64,000 nt of DNA, from assembly GCA_016214905.1 (NCBI GenBank), contig JACRMQ010000005.1:1-64000 (forward strand), written 5' to 3'. The notes below the pieces were generated by a model. It worked only from the letters and a program-made list of their open reading frames with translations, ran no database searches and was not told the DNA's origin. This document shows positions 47,549 to 57,073 of this stretch, one piece after another; within the stretch, counting starts at the first letter, position 1, and every line of letters begins with the position of its first letter. The translations under genes were made by a program, and so were the position numbers. This stretch comes from Ignavibacteriales bacterium (GTDB taxonomy: Bacteria > Bacteroidota > Ignavibacteria > UBA10030 > SZUA-254).

Positions 47549-48256
47549 TTACCAGTCTTTTTCCACACGGATTCTTGCGGGTGTTTGTTTCTTCAATTTC
47601 TTTTGAACATCTTTTTCCTGATTTTTCAACGCTTCAAGAATTCTTTCTGCGTCCTGCTTTGATATCTGCTGTTTTTTCTGTTGAGCTTGTTTCTGTTGCT
47701 CTTGTTTATCCTTTTGCTGCTGCTCGTCTTGTTTTTGCTGATCCTGTTTTTGCTGATCTTTTTTATCTTGTTTTTGGTCTTTCTTCTGATCTTGTTTCTG
47801 ATCTTGCTTTTGTTGTTGTTGCTGCTGCTGTTTTTGAAGCATCCTTTTCGCGTATTCAAGGTTATACTTTGTATCTGCATCTTTAGGGTTCACCTTCAAA
47901 GCTTCCTTATAAGCGGCGATTCCCTCAGGAAATTTTTGTTCTTTTACGAGCGCATTTCCAAGATTGTGGAGTGCCTGAGATTTTGTCTCTTCATCTTTTT
48001 GATTTTGAGCGGCTATCCTATATTGTTCCGCGGCTTCACCGTACCTCTCTTGCTTGTAGAGCGCATCTCCAAGGTTGAACGCTCCCTGCTTCAGTTCTTT
48101 ATTTTTCTCGAGTGCCTTCCGGTAGCTCACTTCCGCATCAGAATATTTATCCTTTTTATATAACTGGTTTCCTTCGCGAATCAATGAACGTTCCGATTGG
48201 GCATTCAACCGGCTCATCGATAAAAGCGATATAAGTAATGTAATAAATATTTTCAT
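47549..48256 (-). CDS. BatC-like TPR protein with Q/K/D-rich tail
   Basis: About 235 residues. The start chosen at 48256 overlaps batB by ATGA and gives a signal sequence (MKIFITLLISLLSMSRLNAQ); an in-frame ATG at 48280 is upstream. Seen: three TPR units (SLIREGNQLYKKDKYSDAEVSYRKAL, read in parts), then about 65 residues almost only of Q, K, D and E, and a basic end. A low-complexity linker of this sort is normal for BatC, though the run here is long. Confidence 0.88.
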   Translation of the reverse strand: MKIFITLLISLLSMSRLNAQSERSLIREGNQLYKKDKYSDAEVSYRKALEKNKELKQGAFNLGDALYKQERYGEAAEQYRIAAQNQKDEETKSQALHNLGNALVKEQKFPEGIAAYKEALKVNPKDADTKYNLEYAKRMLQKQQQQQQQKQDQKQDQKKDQKQDKKDQQKQDQQKQDEQQQKDKQEQQKQAQQKKQQISKQDAERILEALKNQEKDVQKKLKKQTPARIRVEKDW

Positions 48257-49290
48257 TTTCGTTCTTTGAAGAAATTCCATTTTGATAACCAGCGGTTTTT
48301 CCGTTCCGAAATAAAATATTCGATCAATAATAATAAAAGTCCGATTGCAAGAGAATATTGAAACCTGTCTTCATACTCGGTAAATATTTTCGCTCCGAAT
48401 TCTTTCTTCTCCATAGATTGTATGTTTTTAAAAATCGTATCAAGCTCATCTTGCTGATTTGTTGCTCTGATATACATTCCCCCGCCTGATTCTGCAATTT
48501 GCTTTAAAGCTTGTTCATCAAGTTTGGTCACAACCGTGTTTCCATCCTGATCTTTTCTGAAACCCGATTGAATTCCATTTTGATAAACCGGTATCGGAAC
48601 ACCGTCGGGTGAACCCATACCGACAGTATGAACGACAGCTCCATCCTCAACCGCATCTTTAGCGGTTGTAATTGCATCGTCCTCGTGATTCTCTCCGTCC
48701 GAGATGATGATAATTACTTTATGTTTCTTTTCGCCCGAGGCAAATGATTTCATCGCGAGTTTAACCGCAGATCCGATAGCGGTTCCGGGAATCGGAACAA
48801 CATCTGTATCGATAGTGCTGAGTATAAGACGGGCGGCAGAGTAATCTGTAGTGAGCGGCAACTGCAGATAACTATCGCCCGCGAATACGATTAATCCGAG
48901 ACGATCATTCTGGAATTTATCTATCATGTGAGATATTTCCTGCTTGGCACTTTCAAGCCGGTTCGGTTTGATGTCTTCCGCCTTCATGCTGTTCGAGACA
49001 TCTAACGCGATCATAATATCTACACCTTCGCGTTTAACTTCTTCCATCTTAGTTCCGATTTGAGGATTAGCGATGCCAAGAATTATAAATGCGAATGCGG
49101 TAAAACTTGTGAAGAATTTTATAGATTTTTTGTACCTGCTCAACATCGGCATTAAATTATCCAGCAATGAGGGATTGCCGAATCGATCTAAATTTTTCTT
49201 CCGCATTCTCAACGACCAGTAGAACAAAATTACGAGCACCGGTAAAAGTGCGAGTGCGTAAAGATATGCCGGATGTGCGAATCTGATCAA
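48253..49290 (-). CDS. BatB-like VWA protein
   Basis: 345 residues. Seen: N-terminal helices (AYLYALALLPVLVILFYWSLRM), a second helix, a von Willebrand A domain with the MIDAS motif DVSNSM (IALDVSNSMKAEDIKP), ISDGENHEDDA, and a C-terminal helix before YFISERKNRW. Overlaps batA and batC by 4 bases each. It should act with BatA in a metal-dependent complex across the inner membrane. Confidence 0.94.
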   Translation of the reverse strand: MIRFAHPAYLYALALLPVLVILFYWSLRMRKKNLDRFGNPSLLDNLMPMLSRYKKSIKFFTSFTAFAFIILGIANPQIGTKMEEVKREGVDIMIALDVSNSMKAEDIKPNRLESAKQEISHMIDKFQNDRLGLIVFAGDSYLQLPLTTDYSAARLILSTIDTDVVPIPGTAIGSAVKLAMKSFASGEKKHKVIIIISDGENHEDDAITTAKDAVEDGAVVHTVGMGSPDGVPIPVYQNGIQSGFRKDQDGNTVVTKLDEQALKQIAESGGGMYIRATNQQDELDTIFKNIQSMEKKEFGAKIFTEYEDRFQYSLAIGLLLLLIEYFISERKNRWLSKWNFFKERK

Positions 49291-50270
49291 GGTATCTTCC
49301 TGAATAATGTTTGAGCGAAAATTAATTCTAAAACCAAAAATAATCCGGCAAAAATTGCGGTGGTGTAATATTCTTCTTTGTGGCGACGGAATTGGGTTAC
49401 CTCTATCTTTGTTTTTTCAAGCCGATCAATCTCATCGTAGATGGCTTTTAATTTTTTATTATCTGTAGCGCGGTAATACTTTCCACCGGTTTGATCTGCA
49501 ATCTGCTGTAGTAATTTTTCATCAATCTCGACAGGGACGTTTTGATATTGCGTTCCGAATGGTGTTTGCACGGGATATGGCGCCATGCCTATTGTCCCGA
49601 CTCCTATCGTATAGACACGGATACCAAATTCTTGCGCGATTCCCGCGGCTGTCATCGGATCGATAAAACCTCTGTTATTTATTCCGTCGGTCAGAAGAAC
49701 AATTACCTTGCTTTTCGCTTTACTATCTTTTAACCGGCTTACAGCCGTGGCTAATCCCATTCCGATTGCAGTGCCATCTTCGATCATTCCGCTTTTAATT
49801 TCCGATAAAACATTTTTCAATACCGCATGATCGAGCGTGAGCGGACACTGAGTAAAACTTTCACCCGAAAAAACAACCAATCCGATTCTGTCTGTCAATC
49901 GTCCATCTATAAAATCGATAGCCGTTTTCTTTGCCGCCTCTATCCGATTCGGTCTGAAATCTTCCGCGAGCATGCTTCCAGATATATCGTTGACCAATAC
50001 GATGTCTATTCCTTCAGTCGAGACGTTTTCACCCTTTGATGTCGATTGAGGTCTCGCAAGCGATATGATTAAAAATATAACAGCCAAAATTCTTAGCAAA
50101 AATAATGTGTGCCTGAACCTTTGCCTCCAGCTTCGTGGGACAGATTGAAATACTTTTATTGTGGATACCTGCAATTCCACTATTTGCTGTTTTTGTTTCT
50201 TCCAGTACCAGTGAATCATAAGCGGCAAGAAGAGAAGCAAAAAGAAATATTCAGGATTGGCGAAAGTCAT
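49287..50270 (-). CDS. BatA-like VWA protein
   Basis: 327 residues. Seen: N-terminal helix (FFLLLFLPLMIHWYW), a VWA domain with MIDAS NDISGSM and LLTDGINNRG, DFRPNRIEAAKKTAIDFI, and a C-terminal helix (AIFAGLFLVLELIFAQTLF). Close relative of BatB next to it. ATGA overlaps on both sides show tight translational coupling. Confidence 0.94.
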   Translation of the reverse strand: MTFANPEYFFLLLFLPLMIHWYWKKQKQQIVELQVSTIKVFQSVPRSWRQRFRHTLFLLRILAVIFLIISLARPQSTSKGENVSTEGIDIVLVNDISGSMLAEDFRPNRIEAAKKTAIDFIDGRLTDRIGLVVFSGESFTQCPLTLDHAVLKNVLSEIKSGMIEDGTAIGMGLATAVSRLKDSKAKSKVIVLLTDGINNRGFIDPMTAAGIAQEFGIRVYTIGVGTIGMAPYPVQTPFGTQYQNVPVEIDEKLLQQIADQTGGKYYRATDNKKLKAIYDEIDRLEKTKIEVTQFRRHKEEYYTTAIFAGLFLVLELIFAQTLFRKIP

Positions 50271-51256
50271 GCTGCTACCTCTTCCACCGGTATCTCTTTT
50301 GGAGTTTCAATTCTTTCTCGCCATGTTTCTTCGACAAAATTAAATCCAAGCGCTAAACTTTTCTCGTTCTCTTCTGCCACCGGTTGAAACTTCGCGAACT
50401 TGACAAGATCGGCCCGTAATAGTATTTCTTTCAATTCCTCTTTGGAATTATTCTTGATAGTCTCTTTTCCAAAAGCATTCAGAATTTCATCAGTCGTCGA
50501 TTCCATCGCGAGTATTTTAAATCGCCTTTCGATGTATAAACGAACGATGTCGGTAAGTTGGGAATGAAACTCTTTTAATTTCCCACGTTGCCAAAGTTTT
50601 TCAGATTCGAGAGAGCGAAGAGCTTCAATGGCTAATTCGTTTGCGGGTCTTGATGGTGCTTCGGGAATTAACGGTTCACCTCGTTTGCGCTTTCTGATAA
50701 TATATCGCGCAAGCCACACAATTCCCGTTACTCCAATAAGCACAAGCAAATACGGCAGAACATCTGCAAATGTAATTGGAACCGAAAGAGGTGGTTTAAC
50801 GTCTTTTATGTCTTGTGAAGTATCAACTGCAACGGTTCCAACATTCATTATTATTGGTGAGGTTTCAATAAAATATTTTGTGGTATCACCGGTGCGTGTA
50901 TAATTAACAGCGATTGCGGGAATTATATGCATGCCCGAATCGAATGATGTAACGATGAAATCTTGAACTCTCAAAGTTCGTTGATCGATTCGCTTTATAG
51001 AAGGTTCTTCCCGCTTGATGATTTCAAATCCTTCAAGCGAATCGGGAAAGGACGGAATAGCAACATTGATATTATTCGGATGTTCGATTTCAAGATGAAG
51101 CTTGAACCAATCGCCTATCATGATATGATTGGAATCGACTTTGGCAATCGCTTTTACATCCTGAGAAAAAGAGAACTGATTTAATAAAAATAACAATCCA
51201 AGAATCAACAAAATCCGCAATCCCAAATCCGCAATCCCAAATCTAAAATTCACCAT
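50267..51256 (-). CDS. Bat-operon protein between DUF58 and batA
   Basis: 329 residues. Seen: signal sequence, a BatD-like beta-rich region (VKAIAKVDSNHIMIGDWFKLHLEIEHP, read in parts), a membrane helix near residue 170, and a cytoplasmic helical tail (LKEFHSQLTDIVRLYIERRFKI, MESTTDEIL) resembling that of BatD. This small gene between DUF58 and batA is common in FCB Bat operons but has no established function. Its first residues (VNFRFGIADLGLRI) are translated from a gggatttgggattgcgg phrase repeat. Confidence 0.82.
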   Translation of the reverse strand: MVNFRFGIADLGLRILLILGLLFLLNQFSFSQDVKAIAKVDSNHIMIGDWFKLHLEIEHPNNINVAIPSFPDSLEGFEIIKREEPSIKRIDQRTLRVQDFIVTSFDSGMHIIPAIAVNYTRTGDTTKYFIETSPIIMNVGTVAVDTSQDIKDVKPPLSVPITFADVLPYLLVLIGVTGIVWLARYIIRKRKRGEPLIPEAPSRPANELAIEALRSLESEKLWQRGKLKEFHSQLTDIVRLYIERRFKILAMESTTDEILNAFGKETIKNNSKEELKEILLRADLVKFAKFQPVAEENEKSLALGFNFVEETWRERIETPKEIPVEEVAA

Positions 51257-52125
51257 CTTTTCTCCCTCGCTCTGAAGAAATTCATAAGCGGATTGATATA
51301 CGATTGATCGATACGTATATCGATACCGTCCACTCCGCTGCGGCGGAATAGTTTAGTCCGTTCTTCCTGTCGATCACTCCACCATTTTCCGTATCGCTGA
51401 ATAACGCGCCTGTCCGATGAATCTACCCAAATTGATTCTCCTGTCTCAGCATCAACAACTCGCATCAGTCCAACAGGCACCATACCTGATTCCCGCGGAT
51501 CGAACAACCTGACACCGATGAGATCATGCTTTCGCGCGGCAATTTTAAGCGCGTCATCATATCCTTCATCGAGAAAATCGGAAATTAAAAAGGCAATGCT
51601 TCTTTTTTTAATCGCGCTTGTCAAGTAACGTAATCCTTCTGATATTTTTGTGCCACGATGAGAAGGTTGAAAATCGAGAAGCTCACGAACGATGCGAAGC
51701 ACATGAGTTCTTCCTTTTTTCGGTGGAATGAATTTTTCAATTACATCGCTGAAGAAAATAACTCCCACCTTATCGTTGTTCTGAAGCGCGGAAAACGCGA
51801 GCACAGCGCAAAGCTCGGCGGCAATATCTTTTTTCATTTGATGAACCGTACCGAATTCACCCGAACCACTTACATCTACAACCAGCATCACTGTAAGCTC
51901 GCGCTCTTCTTCGTATATCTTCACATAAGGATGATTGAATCGAGCTGATACGTTCCAGTCGATTGAGCGGATATCGTCCCCGAACTGATATTCCCGAACC
52001 TCGCTGAACGACATACCTTTCCCTTTGAACACGCTATGGTATTCACCTGAAAAGATTTGGTTAACCAAACCTTTCGTTCGGATTTCAATCTTTCGGACTT
52101 TTTTTATTAACTCTGATGTTTCCAT
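51250..52125 (-). CDS. DUF58 protein of the MoxR/Bat operon
   Basis: 291 residues. Seen: IEIRTKGLVNQIFSGEYHSVFKGKGMSFSEVREYQFGDDIRSIDWNVSARF, read in parts, the signature of DUF58, followed by a VWA-like part with LVVDVSGSGEFG and FLISDFLDEGYD. In this operon it would be a substrate or adaptor of the MoxR ATPase. Cytoplasmic. Overlaps the next gene by 7 bases. Confidence 0.93.
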   Translation of the reverse strand: METSELIKKVRKIEIRTKGLVNQIFSGEYHSVFKGKGMSFSEVREYQFGDDIRSIDWNVSARFNHPYVKIYEEERELTVMLVVDVSGSGEFGTVHQMKKDIAAELCAVLAFSALQNNDKVGVIFFSDVIEKFIPPKKGRTHVLRIVRELLDFQPSHRGTKISEGLRYLTSAIKKRSIAFLISDFLDEGYDDALKIAARKHDLIGVRLFDPRESGMVPVGLMRVVDAETGESIWVDSSDRRVIQRYGKWWSDRQEERTKLFRRSGVDGIDIRIDQSYINPLMNFFRAREKRW

Positions 52126-52130
52126 GAAGA

Positions 52131-53117
52131 CTAAGGAACTTCGATGGTATTTAAAATCTCATCTACAATATTTTCCGATGTCAGATTTTCCGCTTCGGCT
52201 TCGTATGTGACAGCGATACGATGGCGGAGAACATCATGGCAAACCGCGCGAATATCTTCGGGTATAACATATCCACGCCGCTTTATAAAAGCGAACGACT
52301 TAGCCGCAAGAGCAAGGTTGATGCTCGCTCGCGGTGACGCGCCATAGCTGATAAGATTGGTCAGTTTTTCCAATTTATAATCTTTAGGTTTCCGTGTTGC
52401 GAAAACTATATCAAGTATGTACCGCTCGATCTTCTCATCCATATAAACTTCCTGAACAACCGAGCGTGCCTTTAGAATATCAGCGGGATTCACAACCGAT
52501 TTTACCTGCGGTTGTGTATCTGCAATATTCTGCCGCATGATTAACCGCTCTTCATCACGATTGGGATAATCAATTTTTATTTTCAGCATAAAGCGATCCA
52601 CTTGCGCTTCGGGCAAAGGATATGTTCCTTCCTGTTCAATTGGGTTTTGAGTCGCGAGCACAAGGAACGGCTCATCGAGCTTAAACGTGTTCTCGCCAAT
52701 TGTTATCTGCCGTTCCTGCATTGCTTCGAGCAGAGCACTCTGAACTTTCGCAGGCGCGCGGTTAATTTCATCGGCAAGTATGAAGTTTGCGAAGATAGGA
52801 CCTTTGCGAACCGTGAACTCGGCATTCTTCTGATTGAAGATCATCGTTCCGATTACGTCTGCCGGCAAAAGGTCGGGCGTAAATTGAATTCGTTGGAACT
52901 TCGCCTGAATAGCAGCAGCAAGCGTCTTGATCGACAATGTTTTTGCAAGTCCCGGCACACCCTCCAACAACACATGACCGTTAGATAGCAATCCGATGAG
53001 CAAACGCTCGACCATATATTTTTGTCCGATGATAACTTTACCGACTTCCATCTGAAGAAGATCGACAAAGGCGCTTTCCTTCTGGATTTTTTCGTTGAGT
53101 AATTTAATATCTGTCAT
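52131..53117 (-). CDS. MoxR-family AAA+ ATPase
   Basis: 328 residues. Seen: Walker A EGVPGLAKT, Walker B FILADEINRAP, sensor region ATQNPIEQEGTYPLPEAQVDRF (read in parts), and SYGASPRASINLALAAKSFAF as in the APE2220/MRP subgroups. First gene of the Bat operon. It likely acts as a chaperone for the VWA proteins encoded downstream. 13 bases separate it from DUF58. Upstream, 53118-53341 holds no gene; a TATAAT-like box at 53162-53167 on the minus strand has no clear partner. Confidence 0.96.
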   Translation of the reverse strand: MTDIKLLNEKIQKESAFVDLLQMEVGKVIIGQKYMVERLLIGLLSNGHVLLEGVPGLAKTLSIKTLAAAIQAKFQRIQFTPDLLPADVIGTMIFNQKNAEFTVRKGPIFANFILADEINRAPAKVQSALLEAMQERQITIGENTFKLDEPFLVLATQNPIEQEGTYPLPEAQVDRFMLKIKIDYPNRDEERLIMRQNIADTQPQVKSVVNPADILKARSVVQEVYMDEKIERYILDIVFATRKPKDYKLEKLTNLISYGASPRASINLALAAKSFAFIKRRGYVIPEDIRAVCHDVLRHRIAVTYEAEAENLTSENIVDEILNTIEVP

Positions 53118-53341
53118 TTCTCACTCGATAATTGTGAATAAAAACTTCTGGTTAAAAATAGATTATACAGCGGTTATAAATTCATTAGATGAAATAATCC
53201 GTTGTACGGTTGACGTTGATAATTATTATTTTAGCGTTTTTTCTAAAATAGTATCAATTTTGCAGGTTGTTTACCTCGATGGGGAACATAATTTAATTGT
53301 CAAAATGTATGAAATTTTCCATAAATTTCCAATTTTATTGA

Positions 53342-53373
53342 TTTGCATTTAACAATTTCTCTCACTAACTTCT
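53342..53373 (+). promoter_or_regulatory. Bacteroidetes-type promoter of the T9SS protein
   Basis: Seen: TTTG (53342-53345), exactly 20 bases, then TAACTTCT (53366-53373), matching six of eight positions of TAnnTTTG. It lies 43 bases before the ATG, which has a GGAGG 4 bases upstream. Confidence 0.5.
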
Positions 53374-53416
53374 TGTAATCTTGTATTCATTGATAACTAT
53401 TTTAATTGGAGGTTAA

Positions 53417-54316
53417 ATGAAAATTTTATCTGTAAAATCAATGATGTGGATTATATTTTTTACATTTCTTTTTAGTGGAACATCATTTACTCAAACACAC
53501 ATAGAATATTGGATAGAAGTTACCGATAACCAAGGGTCAAGTCCATTAAAAATGATATTCGGCAACGCTGTTGGTGCCACAAACGGACTTAATTTAGCTC
53601 AGTTGGATTCCATAAATTCAACCATAATCGAACGTGAAGCACCACCGCCTAATCCAGACCTCTCCGTTGTTTGGAGACCACCCTGGCGTGGAGCAAACTG
53701 GGGCAACGGATTATTAACTTACGACTTCAGACCATTAAATGATTTCTGGCAACGTGACACATTTGTATTGAAGTTTATGAATCAGCAGGCACCTGATGCC
53801 GATATTATTTTTACATGGCCCAACAGTATTTATTTACGATGCCGATGTGATAGTATGTTTCTTGTTGATACTTCAGGCCGCCTTCCTAAAATTGATATGT
53901 TCAAACAACAACAATTTACTGTCCATGCCGCAGGGGATTCTGGAATAAGCATACTCCATATCATCAAAAAAGGGGCTAATCCAATAATAGACTGTGAAGG
54001 TGAGGTAGTGGAAGATTTTCATAGCGTACCACATAAATATGAATTATATCAAAACTATCCCAACCCATTCAATCCAACAACATCAATTAAATATCAATTA
54101 CCGTTTAGCAGTCAAGTCAAACTAAAAATCTATAATGTCCTTGGCGAGAAAGTAGCTTTGCTCACAGATGAAATTCAACAGGCAGGATTCAAGTCGGCAA
54201 CTTGGAATGCGACCGATGCGGCAAGCGGGGTATATTTCTATAAGTTAGAAGCGATAAGCGTGAGCGATCCGAGTAAAATTTTTACACAAGTCAAGAAGAT
54301 GTTGTTGGTAAGATAA
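53417..54316 (+). CDS. Secreted protein with type IX sorting domain
   Basis: 299 residues. Seen: signal sequence (IIFFTFLFSGTSFTQ), a middle region of about 185 residues that I do not recognise, with VVWRPPWRGANWGNG and an IYLRCRC segment, and a C-terminal type A sorting domain from residue about 212: YELYQNYPNPFNPTTSIKYQLP (read in parts), VKLKIYNVLGEKV, GFKSATWNATDAASGVYFYKL and KKMLLVR. It would cross the outer membrane through the type IX system and be released or anchored. No type IX machinery genes are in the window. Confidence 0.9.
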   Translation: MKILSVKSMMWIIFFTFLFSGTSFTQTHIEYWIEVTDNQGSSPLKMIFGNAVGATNGLNLAQLDSINSTIIEREAPPPNPDLSVVWRPPWRGANWGNGLLTYDFRPLNDFWQRDTFVLKFMNQQAPDADIIFTWPNSIYLRCRCDSMFLVDTSGRLPKIDMFKQQQFTVHAAGDSGISILHIIKKGANPIIDCEGEVVEDFHSVPHKYELYQNYPNPFNPTTSIKYQLPFSSQVKLKIYNVLGEKVALLTDEIQQAGFKSATWNATDAASGVYFYKLEAISVSDPSKIFTQVKKMLLVR

Positions 54317-54357
54317 TTTTTTAAATTGCGGGTATGCAAATATTAGCTAGCTTCTGG

Positions 54358-54636
54358 ATTCCCGCATTCGCGGGAATGACAGTGTAACTATTTATTTTCT
54401 ATACAAACATTCATTATTGTCACTCCCGCTTGTTTTTAGCGGGAGTCCAGTCATTGGCTGTCGTCTGGATTCCCGCTTTCGCGGGAATGACAGTCCAGTA
54501 CTAATTTCAGATTAACAATTCACTTTTTTTGTCCTGCCCGTACGTTTTAAGCGAGTATCCAGTCCTTAGCATTAGTCTGGATTCGCTATCGGATCATTCG
54601 GTAATGACAGCATCCTCTTCCCGGGAATCCAGAATT
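54358..54636. repeat. Array of REP-like hairpins
   Basis: The gap 54317-54639 holds no gene. Seen: attcccgc-attc-gcgggaat (54358-54377), actcccgct-tgttttt-agcgggagt (54422-54446) and attcccgc-tttc-gcgggaat (54469-54488), each followed by gacagt or preceded by ctgg, and degenerate copies to about 54636 (gtctggattcgctatcgg, cttcccgggaatccag). A further partial copy (agcgggaatgacagtagc) lies on the other side of the GIY-YIG gene near 55011. It is typical of short interspersed palindromes. Confidence 0.75.
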
Positions 54637-54639
54637 TTT

Positions 54640-54957
54640 TTATTCTCTTTCCAATAATATAATATCTCCCTCGTTATAGAGATCTAACCATTTTGGATTG
54701 TACTTTTCGATTAGATCTATTTTCCATGCCCTGTTCCATTTTTTCATTTGCTTCTCCCGTTGTATTGCGCTATGAATATTCCCATGCTCTTCATAATAAA
54801 CAAGCAAAGAAACATTATACTTTTTTGTGAAACCTTTCACCATTTTTTCTTTATGCTCATATATTCTGCGCACAAGATCATTTGTTACGCCAATATACAG
54901 AGTGCCGTTTCTTTTACTGGCTAATATGTAAACAAAATATATTTTATCCTCATACAT
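54640..54957 (-). CDS. Small GIY-YIG nuclease
   Basis: 105 residues. Seen: FVYILASKRNGTLYIGVTNDLVRRIYEHKEKMV, read in parts, the GIY-YIG catalytic core with Tyr pair, Arg (VRRIYEH) and a downstream Glu (IQREKQMKKWNR). It is like the URI/UPF0213 stand-alone nucleases. SD-like AGGAAA lies 8 bases before the ATG. REP-like hairpins flank it on both sides, and it is not obviously part of an operon. Confidence 0.88.
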   Translation of the reverse strand: MYEDKIYFVYILASKRNGTLYIGVTNDLVRRIYEHKEKMVKGFTKKYNVSLLVYYEEHGNIHSAIQREKQMKKWNRAWKIDLIEKYNPKWLDLYNEGDIILLERE

Positions 54958-55029
54958 CTAAGTTTCCTTTGTCATGCCTGCATCTCCGCATGTTGTTAGC
55001 AGAGATTTAGCGGGAATGACAGTAGCATT

Positions 55030-56661
55030 TTACATCTTCTCAGGCGCGTGGATGCCGAGAATTGCAAATCCGTTGGCAAGGACTGTCTTGGTTGCAAGAC
55101 AAAGCGCGATGCGTGAAGCGGTGATCTTTAAATCTTCTCCCACAACTCGATGCTCGTGGTAAAACTTATGGTAACTGCCGGCAACATCGTGCAAATATTC
55201 CGCGAGCCGGTGCGGCTCATAAGTTACCGCACACGATTCAACCATATCGGGAAATTGCGACAAGAGCTTTATCAAAGAAATCTCTTCGGTTTGAGTTAAG
55301 AGCGACAAATCGCACGACTTACTCAAATCAACACCTTTGCTTTCGGCAAGCCGCACTATGCTTGCGATACGAGCATGCGCGTACTGTAAATAGTAAACAG
55401 GGTTTTCTTCCGATTGTTCTTTTGCAAGCTTGAGATCGAAATTCAAATGACTTCCAATCCCCCGCATCAAAAAGAAATATCTAACCACGTCAGCGCCAAC
55501 TTCATCAATCAACTCATCAAGAGTGATGAAGTTCGCCTTACGTGTCGACATCTTAACAACCTCACCCTCCTGCAAGATTGTAACAAACTGATGAATCAGA
55601 ACTTTTATTTTCGATTCATCAAAACCGAGGGCTTTTATTCCGGCAAGAACATCGGGATATGTTGCAACGTGGTCGGCGCCGAGAACATCAATAGTTAATT
55701 CAAATCCCCTTCTAAGCTTATCGCGGTGATAGGCAATATCGGGTAACCTGTAAGTTGGCTCGCCTGTTGCCTTCACAATTACTTTATCTTTCTCGCCACC
55801 GAAGACTGTCGATTTGAACCAGACTGCTCCATCCTGATCGTAAGCCAAATCTTTTTTTCTGAATTCCTCTATAACTTCTTTTACCTGTCCGGTTTCGTAG
55901 AGTGTGTTTTCATTGAAGAAAACATCATGCTTAACTCCGATACGCGACAGAGTTTTCTTGATATCATCAAATATTTCGGTCTCGGCTTGTTGTTTGAATT
56001 TACCTTCAGCCAGCTCGTCTTTTAAATTTTTTCCGTGAAGACCGATCAAATGTTGCGCGATTTCCTTGATATACTCGCCTTGATAGTAGTCATCGGGAAA
56101 ATCGACCTTCTCGCCAATCAATTCGAGATAGCGCAACCGAACAGAATCGCCAAGCACACGCATCTGCCTGCCTGCGTTGTTGAAATAATATTCGCGCGTA
56201 ACATCGTAACCTGTCCATTCAAGAAGTCGCGCAACAGTATCGCCGTAAACCGCGCCGCGTCCGTGTCCCACTGTAAGAGGTCCGGTCGGGTTTGCGCTTA
56301 CAAACTCAACCTGAGTTTTTAATTTTTCACCTGTTTCCGATTTCCCGAACTGATTTCCTTTTTTCAGAATGTCGGCTAATTGAGAATGATAATATTTATT
56401 CGAAAACCTGAAGTTAATAAATCCGGGACCGGCAATCTCGATTTCAGCAACAAGAGTTTTATCTAGATCTAAAAACTGTATTATCTGTCGTGCAACATGA
56501 TTAGGATTTGTCTTCAAATGCTTTGCCGCTATCATGGCGATATTTGTAGTCAGATCACCGTGAGATTCGATCCGCGGTTTTTCAAATGTCGGCACAATAG
56601 ATTCAGGAACACCGAGTGCCCGCAGCACAGGTGAGAGTTGTAATGAGAGGTATTTTTTCAC
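55030..56661 (-). CDS. Arginyl-tRNA synthetase
   Basis: 543 residues; charges tRNA-Arg. Seen: N-terminal Add-1-type domain (ESHGDLTTNIAMIAAKHL), the HIGH-like motif VGHGRGAVYGD, EYYFNNAGRQM, DVLGADHVATYP, KMSTRKANF near residue 375 in the KMSKS position, and a C-terminal anticodon domain with YLQYAHARIASIVR. Initiates with GTG at 56661, overlapping the rsfS stop (GTGA). Length is normal. Confidence 0.96.
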   Translation of the reverse strand: MKKYLSLQLSPVLRALGVPESIVPTFEKPRIESHGDLTTNIAMIAAKHLKTNPNHVARQIIQFLDLDKTLVAEIEIAGPGFINFRFSNKYYHSQLADILKKGNQFGKSETGEKLKTQVEFVSANPTGPLTVGHGRGAVYGDTVARLLEWTGYDVTREYYFNNAGRQMRVLGDSVRLRYLELIGEKVDFPDDYYQGEYIKEIAQHLIGLHGKNLKDELAEGKFKQQAETEIFDDIKKTLSRIGVKHDVFFNENTLYETGQVKEVIEEFRKKDLAYDQDGAVWFKSTVFGGEKDKVIVKATGEPTYRLPDIAYHRDKLRRGFELTIDVLGADHVATYPDVLAGIKALGFDESKIKVLIHQFVTILQEGEVVKMSTRKANFITLDELIDEVGADVVRYFFLMRGIGSHLNFDLKLAKEQSEENPVYYLQYAHARIASIVRLAESKGVDLSKSCDLSLLTQTEEISLIKLLSQFPDMVESCAVTYEPHRLAEYLHDVAGSYHKFYHEHRVVGEDLKITASRIALCLATKTVLANGFAILGIHAPEKM

Positions 56662-57056
56662 TTTTTCTTTTTCGTGGTGCGTGGTTTGCGTGTGGCTTTC
56701 TTCGGTGCAGGTTTATCAACAACCTCTTCAATTTTTGCGTCGCCCCAAAGTTTTTCAAGTCCGTAAAATTTTCTCATCTCTTTATGAAAAATATGTACTA
56801 CAACATCGACATAATCGAGCAAGACCCATTGCCGGTTAGTTAAACCTTCCTGATGCCATGGCGATGAACCGGCATTTTCCATTCCATCAACAATGGCATC
56901 CGCAATTGCTTTAACTTGCACATCGGAATCGGCGGAACAGACGACGAAAAAGTCTGCCATGTCTGTTAACTTTCGCAAATCCAGGATTAAAACATCTTTC
57001 GCTTTTTTCGAAAGCGCAAGATTTGCGATTTTTTTTGAAAGTATCTTAGGTGTCAA
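56658..57056 (-). CDS. Ribosome silencing factor RsfS
   Basis: 132 residues. Seen: DVLILDLRKLTDMADFFVVCSADSDVQVKAIADAI, read in parts, then PWHQEGLTNRQWVLLDYVDVVVHIFHKEMRKFYGLEKLWGD, the signature of the RsfS/DUF143 family, and a Lys-rich tail (PAPKKATRKPRTTKKKK). It binds L14 of the 50S subunit and blocks subunit joining in stationary phase. Overlaps argS by 4 bases, an atypical neighbour. Confidence 0.95.
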   Translation of the reverse strand: MTPKILSKKIANLALSKKAKDVLILDLRKLTDMADFFVVCSADSDVQVKAIADAIVDGMENAGSSPWHQEGLTNRQWVLLDYVDVVVHIFHKEMRKFYGLEKLWGDAKIEEVVDKPAPKKATRKPRTTKKKK

Positions 57057-57073
57057 TATTTCTCCAATAATTG

